From the NCBI GenBank assembly GCA_020725385.1, contig DYFC01000053.1, forward strand, positions 1 to 48,358: a DNA stretch of 48,358 nt. Direction: 5' to 3'. This DNA comes from Nitrospira japonica. GTDB taxonomy: Bacteria; Nitrospirota; Thermodesulfovibrionia; Thermodesulfovibrionales; SM23-35. The notes below the pieces were generated by a model, which saw only the letters and a list, made by a program, of their open reading frames with translations, did not search any database and was not told the DNA's origin. How positions within the stretch are numbered: position 1 is the stretch's first letter; each line of letters opens with the position of its first letter. Of the stretch, positions 26,986 through 36,823 are shown in pieces. Made by a program: the position numbers and the translations under genes.

Positions 26986-27014
26986 ATTATAGAAATTAAA
27001 TGCTGAATAGTCAA
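26986..27014 (-). promoter_or_regulatory. Near-consensus sigma70 promoter of the DUF262-HNH gene
   Basis: On the minus strand TTGACT (27009-27014) and TATAAT (26986-26991) are separated by exactly 17 bases. The predicted start site lies about 80 bases upstream of the ATG at 26900. It is the best -35/-10 pair I found in the window and points only at this gene. Confidence 0.75.
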
Positions 27015-27068
27015 TAAAAACCTCTCATTCAGGTTAGGACATTGCCAACGGGCTAAGGATAACAAGCC

Positions 27069-27230
27069 ATGGGGAAACAGGAAAAGAGACACTTTCATAT
27101 TGAGGGGATAATTGCAAAAGAGTGGAAGAAGACCGGATATGGAAGAGATAGATTAGCACGGAATCTTACAGAAAAAGGGATTCCGGTTAAACCTTCAACA
27201 GTCAGATATGTAAATTTTGTATTACTATAG
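27069..27230 (+). pseudogene. Transposase/integrase fragment
   Basis: A 53-codon frame from ATG 27069 to TAG 27230 contains WKKTGYGRDRLARNLTEKGI followed by PVKPSTVRYV. This matches the helix-turn-helix segment just before the rve integrase core in IS481-like and related transposases (GYGxxRIARxLxxxGIxVSxSTVxxIL). The catalytic DDE domain is missing, as the frame stops at once. It is probably a remnant of an insertion sequence beside the DUF262 gene. A short genuine protein cannot be excluded. Confidence 0.45.
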
Positions 27231-27255
27231 ATATAGCTAACACTTTTATAATGCT

Positions 27256-28647
27256 TTATTGAAGTACACTTGTAATACGTGAAACAAGCTCCGGGAAATC
27301 TTTCTCATTCAAAGTTCTTGCATCAAATAATAGTGAATCTTCTTTAATCCTTGCAATAACCGGAGGGGTACCTTTTCTCAATTTTTCTTCAAATTCATTC
27401 ACAGTAATATTAAGAGGTTTTATAGAAACAACAAAAGTAGGAAAATCTGTCTCAGGCAATGAGCCTCCGCCAGCTCTTGATGTATCGGGCATTACTTTTA
27501 TTATTGCATTTGCAATATATTTTTTTATTTTTCTTGCAAAGCATTCCGCTCTTTTCTTTATTTCTTCCGGACTCTGAAGAATCATTCTAAGAGTTGGTAT
27601 ATTCTTAACAGCTTTCTCTTCATCAACATATTCCATAAGGGTTGCTTCAAAACCCGCCAGTGTAAGTTTATCAACTCTCACTGCCCTTGTAATCGGATTC
27701 TTCTGAATTTTATCTATGTAAAACTTGCTGCCAACTATAACACCACCTTGCGGACCACCAAGCAATTTATCACCGCTGAATGTTGTAAGATCAACTCCTT
27801 TTTTTACTATATCTTTAACAGCAGGCTCATCATGAATACCATATTGTTTTAAGTCTATAAGACATCCGCTTCCGAGATCGAACATGACAGGAATATTATG
27901 TTTGCGGCCGAGTCTTACAAGCTCTTCAATAGGAACTTCATCAGAAAACCCTGTTATTCTATAATTTGATTTATGTACTTTAAGTATAAGAGCAGTGTTT
28001 TCATTAATTGCCTGTTCATAATCAAATAGATGGGTCTTATTTGTAGTGCCAACTTCACGAAGTATTGCACCGCTTGATTTCATTACATCAGGTATTCTGA
28101 ATGACCCACCTATCTCAACAAGTTCTCCACGCGAAACTATAACTTCTTTATTTTTCGCAAGTGTATTAAGCGAGAGAAATACAGCAGCAGCATTGTTATT
28201 AACTACAAGAGCATCTTCAGCCCCTGTAACTTCACGAAGAATTCTCTTAACATGAGTATATCTTTTCCCTCTCTTACCTTTCTCTATATCATATTCAAGA
28301 TTAGAATAACCTGATGAAATTTTAAGAATATTTTCAAGAATCTTTTCGGATAAAATTGACCTGCCGAGATTTGTGTGTATAACAACACCTGTAGCATTTA
28401 TGACATGTTTCAGGCTATATGATGATAAGAATTCTATCCTTTTGAGAATTTCCTTATTAAGGTCTTCCGGAGAAAAATCAAAAGAAATGTTTTCAATAAT
28501 TGCCTTCCTCTGTGAATCAATTGCTTCCCTTATCCCCTGTATAACAAACTTTCTCGGATACTTATTTAACCATTCAAGACCTTGCTGGCTTTTAAGTATT
28601 TCATCAACAGAAGGAAGACTTGCAAGTAATTTCTGTTTTTCATGCAT
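27256..28647 (-). CDS. selA: SelA, L-seryl-tRNA(Sec) selenium transferase
   Basis: SelA converts Ser-tRNA(Sec) to Sec-tRNA(Sec) with selenophosphate. The 463-residue protein shows NATGVVIHTNLGRS, SNLEYDIEKGKRG, VVNNNAAAVFLSL, REVGTTNKTH, MFDLGSGCL and the PLP lysine Lys294 in SGDKLLGGPQGG. It starts immediately after the stop of the upstream secreted-protein gene (TAAATG, zero bases between), so the two are translationally linked. selB is 11 kb away on the other strand, so the usual selA-selB pair is split here. Confidence 0.96.
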   Translation of the reverse strand: MHEKQKLLASLPSVDEILKSQQGLEWLNKYPRKFVIQGIREAIDSQRKAIIENISFDFSPEDLNKEILKRIEFLSSYSLKHVINATGVVIHTNLGRSILSEKILENILKISSGYSNLEYDIEKGKRGKRYTHVKRILREVTGAEDALVVNNNAAAVFLSLNTLAKNKEVIVSRGELVEIGGSFRIPDVMKSSGAILREVGTTNKTHLFDYEQAINENTALILKVHKSNYRITGFSDEVPIEELVRLGRKHNIPVMFDLGSGCLIDLKQYGIHDEPAVKDIVKKGVDLTTFSGDKLLGGPQGGVIVGSKFYIDKIQKNPITRAVRVDKLTLAGFEATLMEYVDEEKAVKNIPTLRMILQSPEEIKKRAECFARKIKKYIANAIIKVMPDTSRAGGGSLPETDFPTFVVSIKPLNITVNEFEEKLRKGTPPVIARIKEDSLLFDARTLNEKDFPELVSRITSVLQ

Positions 28648-29463
28648 TTAATTTTTACCCATAGAAATTGGTATTGTTTCCGTCCTTTCAGCCCTCCATG
28701 TTCCAGAATGTTTATTTTTAGTTTTATAAGTTCCTGACATATTTTCGCCGGTGATTGTTCCTGTTGCAGTAATTTCGTCTTCAACGTATATGATAAGGGT
28801 AATATTAGTACCACTAATTACCCCAAAAATTTCGTATATTTCCCAGATATCATCATAGAGAGTAATAAATTCTCCTATCACAAGATTACCTGATTGACTT
28901 AAATTAAGATATTCCGGTCCTGCTTCAGATGATTTCTTTTCAGTGTGATAAACCTTCCAGTAACCTGAAATATCATATGCCGGAGGTTGCAATATCGTGC
29001 CTTTGAAAGTTCCCGAGAAAGTTACCTTTCCATGAATATCAAACTCATCCGAATAAACATTCATATATATTTTAATGGTGCCGCTCATTTTTCCATTCTT
29101 ACTTTCGGTACCGGTAACGGTCATTTTGGTAATTTCTTCTATATTTATATCTGTTCCAATGTCTTCTGTCAGAGATTCTTCAAAATTGCTTATTATATCG
29201 TCTACATTCGGGTTAATAGAAAACTTTTTCCCATTTTGAGTCCATGTTCCTCCCATACCTTCAGTTTCAAAACTTCCATCATTGTTGAATATCCACATAT
29301 CATTAATAGAGCCTTTAAGGGTCTTAGTTTTATATCCCTTTGCACTTATCTTTGTTGTGACACTTCCCTGAACATACCAGTTTCCTGCCATTGAAGCCCA
29401 TACAAAGTTAGAGAAAGTAAAAGTAAAAATGGATACAATTAAAAAGATAATTATTTTTTTCAA
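28648..29463 (-). CDS. Secreted beta-rich protein with two similar domains
   Basis: This 271-residue protein has a signal peptide (MKKIIIFLIVSIFTFTFSNF, cleavage near VWA-SMAG). The mature part holds two copies of a 'G-x-W-x-V' beta module: AGNWYVQGSV ... GTWTQNGKKF, and SGYWKVYHTEKK ... SGTWRAERTE. The module has alternating polar and beta residues, like lipocalin-like or membrane-surface domains. The start is TTG at 29461-29463 with GGAGG eight bases upstream. I do not recognise a characterised family. Its junction with selA has no gap, which is odd for an exported protein and a cytosolic tRNA enzyme. Confidence 0.65.
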   Translation of the reverse strand: MKKIIIFLIVSIFTFTFSNFVWASMAGNWYVQGSVTTKISAKGYKTKTLKGSINDMWIFNNDGSFETEGMGGTWTQNGKKFSINPNVDDIISNFEESLTEDIGTDINIEEITKMTVTGTESKNGKMSGTIKIYMNVYSDEFDIHGKVTFSGTFKGTILQPPAYDISGYWKVYHTEKKSSEAGPEYLNLSQSGNLVIGEFITLYDDIWEIYEIFGVISGTNITLIIYVEDEITATGTITGENMSGTYKTKNKHSGTWRAERTETIPISMGKN

Positions 29464-29583
29464 AGCTATCCTCCTTATTTTTTTTAATCTAATGTTACCA
29501 TACTTATATTTTTCTCATCAATCTAAATATAATATTGAACCGAAAAATGGAATTGAAAAAACTAATAATCCATCAAGCCTCCG

Positions 29584-29611
29584 GGCAAAGAGTGAAGAGC
29601 AAAAAATAAGG
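29584..29611. repeat. Short degenerate heptamer run
   Basis: GGCAAAG, AGTGAAG, AGCAAAA and AATAAGG follow one another, resembling the AGCNNAG units at 9260-9315 in period and composition. With only four loose units this may be chance. Confidence 0.3.
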
Positions 29612-29699
29612 TTTACATTGATTCCGAAGGAGTATATATAGGCAACCGGGGAATCCTGTCTCTACTCCATTTTGAAATACTGTTTTTGTATTATATCTA

Positions 29700-29728
29700 T
29701 TGACAAGCATTGACTAAATTGTTATTAT
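29700..29728 (+). promoter_or_regulatory. Promoter of dnaJ-hspR-clpB
   Basis: TTGACA (29700-29705), a 17-base spacer and TATTAT (29723-29728) lie 25 bases before the dnaJ ATG. The spacer contains a second TTGAC. No clear HAIR operator (CTTGAGT-N7-ACTCAAG) was found, although HspR is encoded in the same operon. HspR control is therefore inferred from gene content only. Confidence 0.6.
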
Positions 29729-29753
29729 ATGAAATATAACAAAGGGGGATGCA

Positions 29754-30839
29754 ATGACAACTGAATCAAAGGATTACTATAAAATTCTCGGTATCAGCAA
29801 AAATGCTTCCCAAGATGAAATAAAAAAAGCATATAGAAAGCTTGCCCGTAAATATCACCCTGATTTAAACCCGGGTAATAAAGCTGCAGAACAGAAATTT
29901 AAAGAAATCAACGAAGCTTATAGTGTGCTTGGTGATGAAAAGAAGCGGGCTGAATATGACCAATTTGGAACTTCTCCTTTTGGCCCGGGAGGTCCTGGGT
30001 TTGAAGGCTTTAGAACATACACAGGGCAGGAAACATTCGATTTTGGCGGATTTGCAGATATTTTCTCGGATATTTTCGGGGCAAGAACAAAAGCCGAACC
30101 ACACTATTCAAGAGGACCGGATTTGATAATGGGGCTTGAGCTTTCCCTTGAAGAAGCTTTTTCAGGTGTTACAAAACCTATAACTTTCAATCGGGAAGCT
30201 CCATGTAAAGTTTGTAATGGTACAGGTGCTGAATCTTCAAAGGTATGCGAGGACTGCAATGGTACCGGAACTTCAAAAACCCAGAAAGGTTTCTTTAAAA
30301 TGTCTCAGGTCTGCAATTCATGCGGAGGTACTGGTAGAAAAATTACAAAGGTTTGTAGTTCATGTAGTGGTAGAGGAAGCATACTCCAGACAGAAACAGT
30401 AAAAGTCAAAATACCTGCTGGTGCAGATACAGGCTCACGGGTCAAATTAAAAGGAATGGGCGGAGCAGGCATTGGTGGAGGGCCATCCGGAGATCTGTTA
30501 ATAGAGATAACCGTACAACCACATAGGATTTTTAAAAGAAAGGGTGATGACATTTATCTTGATTTACCTGTCACATTTGCCGAAGCAGCACTTGGCGCAA
30601 AAATAGAAGTGCCAACTCTTGATGGATTAGCAGCTGTTACAATACCTCCGGGCACACACGGAGGCCAGAGACTTAAACTATCTGGCAAAGGAATGCCTTC
30701 ACCAAAAACAGGGGCACGCGGAAATCAATATATTGATATAAAAATAGTAGTGCCAAAAAATATTGATAATAAAGCCAGAGAAAAAATTCGTGAGATTGAG
30801 GCTTTATATAAAGAAAATCCACGAAAGGGGTTGTATTAA
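29754..30839 (+). CDS. dnaJ: DnaJ-type chaperone (zinc-finger J protein)
   Basis: This 361-residue type I J protein has a J domain (residues ~6-70, HPD in KYHPDLNPG), a G/F-rich linker and four CxxCxG(x)G zinc repeats ([32 protein letters not shown]), then the client-binding barrels. It drives DnaK ATP hydrolysis and delivers misfolded clients. No dnaK or grpE is adjacent, so this could be a second dnaJ. AAAGGGGGATG precedes the start. hspR begins two bases after the stop. Confidence 0.92.
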   Translation: MTTESKDYYKILGISKNASQDEIKKAYRKLARKYHPDLNPGNKAAEQKFKEINEAYSVLGDEKKRAEYDQFGTSPFGPGGPGFEGFRTYTGQETFDFGGFADIFSDIFGARTKAEPHYSRGPDLIMGLELSLEEAFSGVTKPITFNREAPCKVCNGTGAESSKVCEDCNGTGTSKTQKGFFKMSQVCNSCGGTGRKITKVCSSCSGRGSILQTETVKVKIPAGADTGSRVKLKGMGGAGIGGGPSGDLLIEITVQPHRIFKRKGDDIYLDLPVTFAEAALGAKIEVPTLDGLAAVTIPPGTHGGQRLKLSGKGMPSPKTGARGNQYIDIKIVVPKNIDNKAREKIREIEALYKENPRKGLY

Positions 30840-30841
30840 TT

Positions 30842-31192
30842 ATGAATCAAAAAGACAAAAAACAACCGCTTTATATGATTAGTGTAGTTGCAAAAATGCT
30901 GAATGTACATCCGCAAACATTGCGTTTATATGAAAGAGAGGGGCTAATAGTTCCAACAAGGAGCACAAGACCACGCCTCTATTCTGAAGAAGATGTTGAA
31001 AAAATTGCAATGATTCTCAGGTTAACACGTGAACTCGGAGTCAACAGATCGGGTGTTGAAATAATTCTAAGGATGAGGAATAAACTTGAGTGCTTGCAAA
31101 AAGAGATTGAAGATATGATGAACTATCTTGAAGATGATATTAAAAGAGATTTTATTGAACGCTTCAAGAAAGTTTTTCAAGAAGAAGAATAA
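30842..31192 (+). CDS. hspR: HspR, MerR-type heat-shock repressor
   Basis: This 116-residue protein has the MerR winged helix: YMISVVAKMLNVHPQTLRLYEREGL, then RPRLYSEEDVEKIAMILRLTRELGVNRSGVEIILRM. No metal-binding cysteines are present; a C-terminal acidic helix follows. HspR represses dnaK/clpB-type operons by binding HAIR repeats with DnaK as corepressor in actinobacteria. Its place between dnaJ and clpB fits autoregulation of this unit. Confidence 0.92.
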   Translation: MNQKDKKQPLYMISVVAKMLNVHPQTLRLYEREGLIVPTRSTRPRLYSEEDVEKIAMILRLTRELGVNRSGVEIILRMRNKLECLQKEIEDMMNYLEDDIKRDFIERFKKVFQEEE

Positions 31193-31204
31193 GGAGGTAA
31201 TTAT

Positions 31205-33841
31205 ATGGATAATTTAACTATAAAGAGTCAGGAAGCAATACAAACAGCGCAAAAACTTGCCGAGAGAAAAGGCAATCAGCAGATTGACGCCGAACATCTT
31301 CTCTGGGCTTTGCTGGATGATGAAGAAGGTGTAGCTGCCCAGATTTTAAAAAGAATCGGTATTGATACAAAATCTCTTCAGAAAGATGTTGAAGTAGCGA
31401 TTGAGAAATTCCCGAAAGTCATTGGTGCAACACCTTTAGGTCAATTATATGTTTCACCAAGATTTAAGGAAGTCCTGGAAAATGCTGAAAAAGGAGCTAA
31501 ACATCTCAAAGACGAATATATTAGTGTTGAACATCTGCTAACAGCTCTTACTACTGTAGGCGGTCCATGCTCTGAACTCCTAAAAAAATATGGAGCAACA
31601 ACTGACAAAATACTTACTGCTATGCGGGAAATCAGAGGAGCCCAGAGAGTTACAGACCCAAATCCTGAAGAAAAATATCAGGCTTTGAAAAGATTCAGCC
31701 GCGATCTAACAGAGCTTGCAAAAAAAGGAAAGCTTGACCCTGTAATCGGAAGGGATGATGAAATCAGACGTATAATTCAGGTTCTTTCAAGGCGTACAAA
31801 GAACAATCCTGTGCTTATAGGTGAACCCGGCGTTGGCAAAACAGCAATAGCAGAGGGTCTTGCCGAAAGAATAGTTGCAGGTGATGTACCTGATACTCTT
31901 AAAGATAAAAAGGTTGTTGCACTTGATATGGGAGCGATTGTAGCTGGGTCAAAGTTTAGAGGTGAATTTGAAGAGAGATTGAAAGCGGTTCTTAAAGATA
32001 TAGAACAAGCAGAAGGAAAGGTTATTCTTTTCATTGATGAACTTCATACATTGGTTGGTGCTGGCGCTGCTGAAGGAGCTATTGATGCTTCTAATATGTT
32101 AAAGCCTGCTCTGGCAAGAGGTGATTTAAGATGTATTGGAGCTACAACAATAGATGAATATAGAAAACATATAGAGAAAGACCCTGCGCTTGAAAGAAGG
32201 TTTCAGCCAATTTTAATAAAAGAGCCTTCTGTTGAAGACACTATTTCTATATTGAGGGGGCTTAAGGAACGTTATGAAGTTCATCATGGAGTAAAGATAA
32301 AAGACTCTGCTCTTATTTCAGCCGCTGTTCTTTCGAACAGATATATCACTGACAGATTTTTGCCTGACAAAGCTATAGATTTAATTGATGAAGCTGCATC
32401 AAAGCTCAGAATGGAAATAGATAGTATGCCCATTGAACTCGATGAGATTGAAAGAAAAATGAGGCAGCTTGAGATTGAAAAACAGGCTGTAATGAAAGAT
32501 GATTCAAGAGAATCAAAAGAAAAGCTTGAGAAGATTTCAAGGGAAATGTCAGAACTTCAGAGCAAGCGTGATGAACTAAGAGCTCAGTGGATGAGCGAAA
32601 AAGAGATAATCGCAAAAATAAGAGAATACAAAGAAAACATTGAAAAAACAAAGATTGAATCAGAAAGAGCTGAACGTGAGGGAGACCTTACAAAAGCTGC
32701 TGAGTTAAGATACGGCAAGTTAATTGAGCTTCAGAAATCTCTTGATGCAGAAAATAAAAAACTTCTTGAAGCACAGAAAAAAAGGAAAATGCTCAAAGAA
32801 GAAGTTGATGAGGAAGACATTGCAGAGGTCGTCTCGAAATGGACGGGTATTCCTGTTAGCAGAATGCTTGAAGGTGAAGTTCAAAAGCTCATACATATGG
32901 ATGAACGTTTAAGACAGAGAGTTGTAGGTCAGGACGAAGCAATCGAAGCAGTTGCAAATGCGGTAAGACGTGCAAGAGCTGGGATACAGGATCCAAACAG
33001 ACCTATTGGTTCCTTCATCTTTTTAGGTCCAACAGGTGTTGGAAAAACAGAGCTTGCAAGAGCACTGGCAGAATTTCTTTTTGATGATGAAAATGCAATG
33101 ATAAGAATTGACATGTCCGAGTATCAGGAACGACACACTGTTTCAAGACTAATTGGAGCGCCTCCGGGATATGTTGGTTATGAGGAAGGCGGCCAGCTAA
33201 CCGAAGCTGTCAGGCGTAAACCTTATTCTGTAATTCTCTTTGACGAGGTTGAAAAAGCGCATCCCGAGGTATTCAATCTGCTTCTCCAGTTGCTCGATGA
33301 TGGAAGACTTACAGACAGTCATGGAAGAACTGTTGATTTCAGAAATGCTGTAGTAATTATGACTTCAAATATTGGAAGCGTTCATATTCAGGAGATGCTC
33401 GAAGATAGAGCCAAAAAACCTTCTGCATATTGGGTAAGCAGCAACGAAGAATTGAAAGAAAAAATAATGGAAGACCTAAAATCTTTCTTCAGACCTGAAT
33501 TTTTAAACAGGGTTGATGAGATAATTATATTCAATCCTCTGACAAAGGATTTACTCAAACAAATAGTCGAGATTCAGGTAAATAGAATGAAAAAATATAT
33601 CAAGGAAAAGAACATTGACATAGTATTGACAGATAAAGCAAAAGAATACTTTGCTGAAATCGGATTCGATCCAATATATGGAGCAAGACCTTTAAGAAGG
33701 GCATTACAGAGAGAAATCTTAAATCCACTTGCTTTGAAAATTCTTGATAAAACATTTAATGAAGGAGATACCGTTGAAGTTGATTATGAAAAAGGGAAAC
33801 TGACTTTTACACGTATGATTCATGCGGAAATAGAAGTATAA
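31205..33841 (+). CDS. clpB: ClpB disaggregase
   Basis: This 878-residue AAA+ protein has the double Clp_N domain (residues ~5-145), first AAA module with GEPGVGKT (206-213) and ELHTLVGAG, a coiled-coil middle domain (~405-530), second AAA module with GPTGVGKT (~605-612), [10 protein letters not shown] and the GARPLRR sensor-2 motif. Length and middle domain identify ClpB, which solubilises aggregates with DnaK, rather than ClpC or ClpA. AAGGAGGT sits before the ATG. The transcript ends at the perfect hairpin at 33853-33895. Confidence 0.96.
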   Translation: MDNLTIKSQEAIQTAQKLAERKGNQQIDAEHLLWALLDDEEGVAAQILKRIGIDTKSLQKDVEVAIEKFPKVIGATPLGQLYVSPRFKEVLENAEKGAKHLKDEYISVEHLLTALTTVGGPCSELLKKYGATTDKILTAMREIRGAQRVTDPNPEEKYQALKRFSRDLTELAKKGKLDPVIGRDDEIRRIIQVLSRRTKNNPVLIGEPGVGKTAIAEGLAERIVAGDVPDTLKDKKVVALDMGAIVAGSKFRGEFEERLKAVLKDIEQAEGKVILFIDELHTLVGAGAAEGAIDASNMLKPALARGDLRCIGATTIDEYRKHIEKDPALERRFQPILIKEPSVEDTISILRGLKERYEVHHGVKIKDSALISAAVLSNRYITDRFLPDKAIDLIDEAASKLRMEIDSMPIELDEIERKMRQLEIEKQAVMKDDSRESKEKLEKISREMSELQSKRDELRAQWMSEKEIIAKIREYKENIEKTKIESERAEREGDLTKAAELRYGKLIELQKSLDAENKKLLEAQKKRKMLKEEVDEEDIAEVVSKWTGIPVSRMLEGEVQKLIHMDERLRQRVVGQDEAIEAVANAVRRARAGIQDPNRPIGSFIFLGPTGVGKTELARALAEFLFDDENAMIRIDMSEYQERHTVSRLIGAPPGYVGYEEGGQLTEAVRRKPYSVILFDEVEKAHPEVFNLLLQLLDDGRLTDSHGRTVDFRNAVVIMTSNIGSVHIQEMLEDRAKKPSAYWVSSNEELKEKIMEDLKSFFRPEFLNRVDEIIIFNPLTKDLLKQIVEIQVNRMKKYIKEKNIDIVLTDKAKEYFAEIGFDPIYGARPLRRALQREILNPLALKILDKTFNEGDTVEVDYEKGKLTFTRMIHAEIEV

Positions 33842-33852
33842 ATTGAAAATAT

Positions 33853-33895
33853 AAATGAGAAAAAGGAGCAAAAATCAAACTCCTTTTTCTCATTT
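33853..33895. terminator. Bidirectional hairpin between clpB and rplQ
   Basis: A perfect 16-bp stem (33853-33868 with 33880-33895) encloses an 11-base loop. Convergent genes clpB and rplQ end 12 and 13 bases from it. Both sides read an A-rich arm, a GGAG or CTCC core and a T-rich arm, so it can serve transcripts from either strand. Confidence 0.85.
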
Positions 33896-33908
33896 ACCAA
33901 GATTTAAC

Positions 33909-34328
33909 CTATTGTGTGGTTTCTTTTTCCTTCTTTTTAGCTTTCTTTGATTCTTTTGTTTTTGCTATATCCTCGTAATCAATAAATTCAAGCACTGCCA
34001 TTGGAGCAGAATCATTCACACGGTTTCTCGTCTGGATTATTCTCAAATATCCACCATTTCGTCCTGTAAATCTTGGAGCTATGTCTTTAAATAATTTTGC
34101 TATTACTGCTCTATTTGGCACATATGATAATGCTAATCTCTTTGAATGCAAATCACCTTTTATGCCGAGTGTTATTACTTTTTCTGCTATTCTTTTTGCT
34201 TCCTTTGCTTTCGCAACTGTAGTCTCTATCCTTTCATGTTCAAGTAAGGATACAACAAGATTTCTTAACAAAGCTTTTCTCTGATTTGCGGGTCTTCCAA
34301 ATAATCTACCATCAACTTTGTGACGCAT
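33909..34328 (-). CDS. rplQ: 50S ribosomal protein L17
   Basis: This 139-residue protein starts MRHKVDGRLFGRPANQRKALLRNL, the L17 opening; I chose ATG 34328, not the upstream frame start, because GGAGGTG precedes it and the canonical N-terminus begins there. It has a lysine-rich C-terminal tail (about 15 residues). It overlaps the rpoA 3' end by 17 bases and ends the ribosomal superoperon. Confidence 0.96.
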   Translation of the reverse strand: MRHKVDGRLFGRPANQRKALLRNLVVSLLEHERIETTVAKAKEAKRIAEKVITLGIKGDLHSKRLALSYVPNRAVIAKLFKDIAPRFTGRNGGYLRIIQTRNRVNDSAPMAVLEFIDYEDIAKTKESKKAKKKEKETTQ

Positions 34329-35367
34329 CTTTATCAACACCTCCAATATGCATAGAAGCTTCTTTACTCAAAGCATCCATATCTACTCTCATGCCAAGGC
34401 GCAGCCCCATAGAATGGAGAATTTCCTTTATTTCATTAAGTGATTTGCGGCCAAAATTCTTTGTCCGGAGCATTTCCTGCTCTGTTTTTTGTACCAGATC
34501 TGCAATTGTTTTAATATTGGCATTTTTAAGACAATTATAAGAACGCACTGAAAGTTCCAGTTCATCAACACTTTTTAATAAATTTACATTATAAACAGGG
34601 TCATTTGTAGCGACGCTAACAAGTGGCATTTCCTCTGAAGTAGCAATCTGTTCTTCTTCTATATCTTCATACTCAAGAACGAATAAATTCGCTACCTCAA
34701 TAATAATTGTTGCAGCCTGAGAAATTGCTTTCTCAGGTGTTATACTGCCATCAGTCCAAATCTCCATAATAAGTCTGTCATAGTCAGTTGCTCTTCCAAC
34801 TCTTGCTTTTTCTACAACAAAGTTTACCTTTCTTATTGGTGTAAAGATTGAATCGACTGCTATCATATTTACAGGCATGGTCTCATCCTTATTCGCTTCA
34901 GCTTGAGCATATCCCATGCCCTTTTTTATGAAAAGCTCTGCTTCGAAAGATGTATCCTTATCAAGCGTTGCGATAACCTGTTCGGGATTAAGAACCTCAA
35001 AAGAGGAATCACATTGTATATCAGCACCTGTTACCAAATGTGTCCCCTTGGTTCTTAAAAAAGCCATTTTATTGTTTCCTGAATGAATTTTAAATCTAAG
35101 CTTCTTTATATTAAGAATGACATCAACTACATCTTCTTTTACACCTTTTATCACGGAAAACTCGTGGAGAGCACCGGGTATCTTAACTGCTGTAACCGCA
35201 GCTCCTTCAATGGAAGATAACAACACCCTTCTTAGTGCATTCCCAAGAGTAATCCCATAACCACGCTCTAATGGTTCAGCTACCAGCTTGCCATAAGTGC
35301 CGGTAAGAGTTTCTTCATCGAATTTTATTGTTTCCGGTAACTGAAACCCCATTTTTTTAAGGTCCAT
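34312..35367 (-). CDS. rpoA: RNA polymerase alpha subunit
   Basis: This 351-residue protein has the alpha N-terminal dimerisation domain (LERGYGITLGNALRRVLLSSIEGAAVTAVKI near residue 35) and a C-terminal domain with LELSVRSYNCLKNANIKTIADLV and KNFGRKSLNEIKEIL, the DNA/activator-binding region. Length is slightly above the E. coli value of 329 because of a longer tail. It lies 44 bases after rpsD in the alpha operon. Confidence 0.97.
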   Translation of the reverse strand: MDLKKMGFQLPETIKFDEETLTGTYGKLVAEPLERGYGITLGNALRRVLLSSIEGAAVTAVKIPGALHEFSVIKGVKEDVVDVILNIKKLRFKIHSGNNKMAFLRTKGTHLVTGADIQCDSSFEVLNPEQVIATLDKDTSFEAELFIKKGMGYAQAEANKDETMPVNMIAVDSIFTPIRKVNFVVEKARVGRATDYDRLIMEIWTDGSITPEKAISQAATIIIEVANLFVLEYEDIEEEQIATSEEMPLVSVATNDPVYNVNLLKSVDELELSVRSYNCLKNANIKTIADLVQKTEQEMLRTKNFGRKSLNEIKEILHSMGLRLGMRVDMDALSKEASMHIGGVDKDASQS

Positions 35368-35411
35368 AAGGCCTCCTCTATACTTCTTTACTTTTACCTT
35401 TCAATCTAATA

Positions 35412-36038
35412 TTATTTCGAATAAAGTTCAACAATTAGCTGTTCCTGAACAGGAAGCTGAATTTCATCACGGGAAGGTATATTTACAACTTTACCCTTGA
35501 AATTGGCACTATCAACTTCAACCCAGGCCGGAATTCCCCGGTGTTCACTCTTTGAAAGACTATCTGCTATTTCCGGGATACTCCTGCTCGATTCTTTAAT
35601 CTCAATAACATCTCCCTTCTTCAAACCAAAAGAAGGCAGATTAACCTCTCTGCCGTTTACCAGCACATGACCGTGTCTGATAATCTGTCTCGCTCCTCTT
35701 CTATTAGGAGCAAATCCCATTCTGTAAACCATTGAATCAAGGCGGAATTCAACAAGCTGTAAAAGAACCTCGCCTGTTATGCCTTTCTTTCTCTCAGCTT
35801 CATGAAAATATTTTCTGAATTGTCTCTCAAGAATACCGTACATCTTCCTAACTTTTTGTTTTTCTCTTAACTGTAAACCATAGTCAGAGAGTTTTTTATA
35901 GCCCTGGCCATGCTGCCCCGGAGGATATTTTCTTCTTTCAATTGCACATTTCTCGGTATAACATCTGTCACCCTTGAGAAAAAGTTTATCCCCTTCTCTA
36001 CGGCAAATCCTGCATAAAGCACCAATATATCTTGCCAC
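35412..36038 (-). CDS. rpsD: 30S ribosomal protein S4 (zinc form)
   Basis: This 208-residue protein begins [16 protein letters not shown] and has four cysteines (C9, C12, C26, C31), the zinc-binding C+ form of S4. The S4 RNA-binding domain is at residues ~98-160 ([20 protein letters not shown]). In E. coli S4 represses its own alpha operon by binding a leader pseudoknot before rpsM; here that position holds the hairpin at 36824-36891. It starts directly after rpsK. Confidence 0.97.
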   Translation of the reverse strand: MARYIGALCRICRREGDKLFLKGDRCYTEKCAIERRKYPPGQHGQGYKKLSDYGLQLREKQKVRKMYGILERQFRKYFHEAERKKGITGEVLLQLVEFRLDSMVYRMGFAPNRRGARQIIRHGHVLVNGREVNLPSFGLKKGDVIEIKESSRSIPEIADSLSKSEHRGIPAWVEVDSANFKGKVVNIPSRDEIQLPVQEQLIVELYSK

Positions 36039-36425
36039 TTACACCCTCCTTCTCTTTGGTGGTCTGCAACCATTATGTGGAACCGGAGTTACATCTTTAA
36101 TAAGATTTATCTCCAGCCCAGCAGCCTGTAAAGCACGAATTGCAGACTCTCTGCCGGCGCCGGGTCCTTTAACATATATATCTACCTGTTTCATTCCCAT
36201 ATCCATTGCTTTTTTAGCCACAGCAGCAGCAGCCATCTGAGCAGCATATGGAGTTCCTTTTCTTGAACCTTTAAATCCAAGATTGCCTGCACTTGCCCAG
36301 GTAATTACATCTCCATTGAGGTCTGTAATCGAAACAATGGTATTATTAAACGTTGCCTGAATATGTGCTGCGCCATAAACAATATTTCTTTTTTCTTTTT
36401 TAGCACCTTTTTTTCTTTGAGCCAT
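36039..36425 (-). CDS. rpsK: 30S ribosomal protein S11
   Basis: This 128-residue protein shows [45 protein letters not shown] and the end [20 protein letters not shown], all S11 signatures near the mRNA exit and E-site platform. It starts three bases after rpsM. Confidence 0.97.
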   Translation of the reverse strand: MAQRKKGAKKEKRNIVYGAAHIQATFNNTIVSITDLNGDVITWASAGNLGFKGSRKGTPYAAQMAAAAVAKKAMDMGMKQVDIYVKGPGAGRESAIRALQAAGLEINLIKDVTPVPHNGCRPPKRRRV

Positions 36426-36428
36426 ACT

Positions 36429-36803
36429 TTACGCCTCTTTCTTCTTACCCATAACTGCTTTTCGCGGGCCTTTACGGGTACGGGCATTGGTCTTTGTCCT
36501 TTGCCCTCTTACTGGAAGTCCTAAACGATGTCTCATCCCTCTATAACTACCAATATCTATCAGCCTTTTGATTGCCATTGAGATATCACGTCTGAGGTCA
36601 CCTTCAACCCTATAATCCCTCTCTATAACAGACCTTATCTTAATAACATCTTCGTTGGTAAGGTCCTTAACTCTTGTATTCATATTGACACCTGTTTCAG
36701 TCAATATTTTTCTTGAAAGGGATTTCCCTATACCAAAAATTCTGGTTAATCCAATTTCAACCCTTTCGTTTTTTGGCAGATCTACGCCAGCAATTCTAGC
36801 CAT
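36429..36803 (-). CDS. rpsM: 30S ribosomal protein S13
   Basis: This 124-residue protein begins [25 protein letters not shown] and has [25 protein letters not shown], typical of S13 at the head of the small subunit. GAGGAGAAA precedes the ATG. A large inverted repeat lies in the leader between rpmJ and this gene. Confidence 0.97.
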   Translation of the reverse strand: MARIAGVDLPKNERVEIGLTRIFGIGKSLSRKILTETGVNMNTRVKDLTNEDVIKIRSVIERDYRVEGDLRRDISMAIKRLIDIGSYRGMRHRLGLPVRGQRTKTNARTRKGPRKAVMGKKKEA

Positions 36804-36823
36804 ATTTTCTCCTCATTCATATT

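Noticed and set aside
29429..29641. A 70-codon frame with a hydrophobic start upstream of dnaJ
   Set aside because: It overlaps the signal-peptide end of the opposite gene, has no ribosome-binding site and includes the heptamer-like run; composition is that of AT-rich intergenic DNA.
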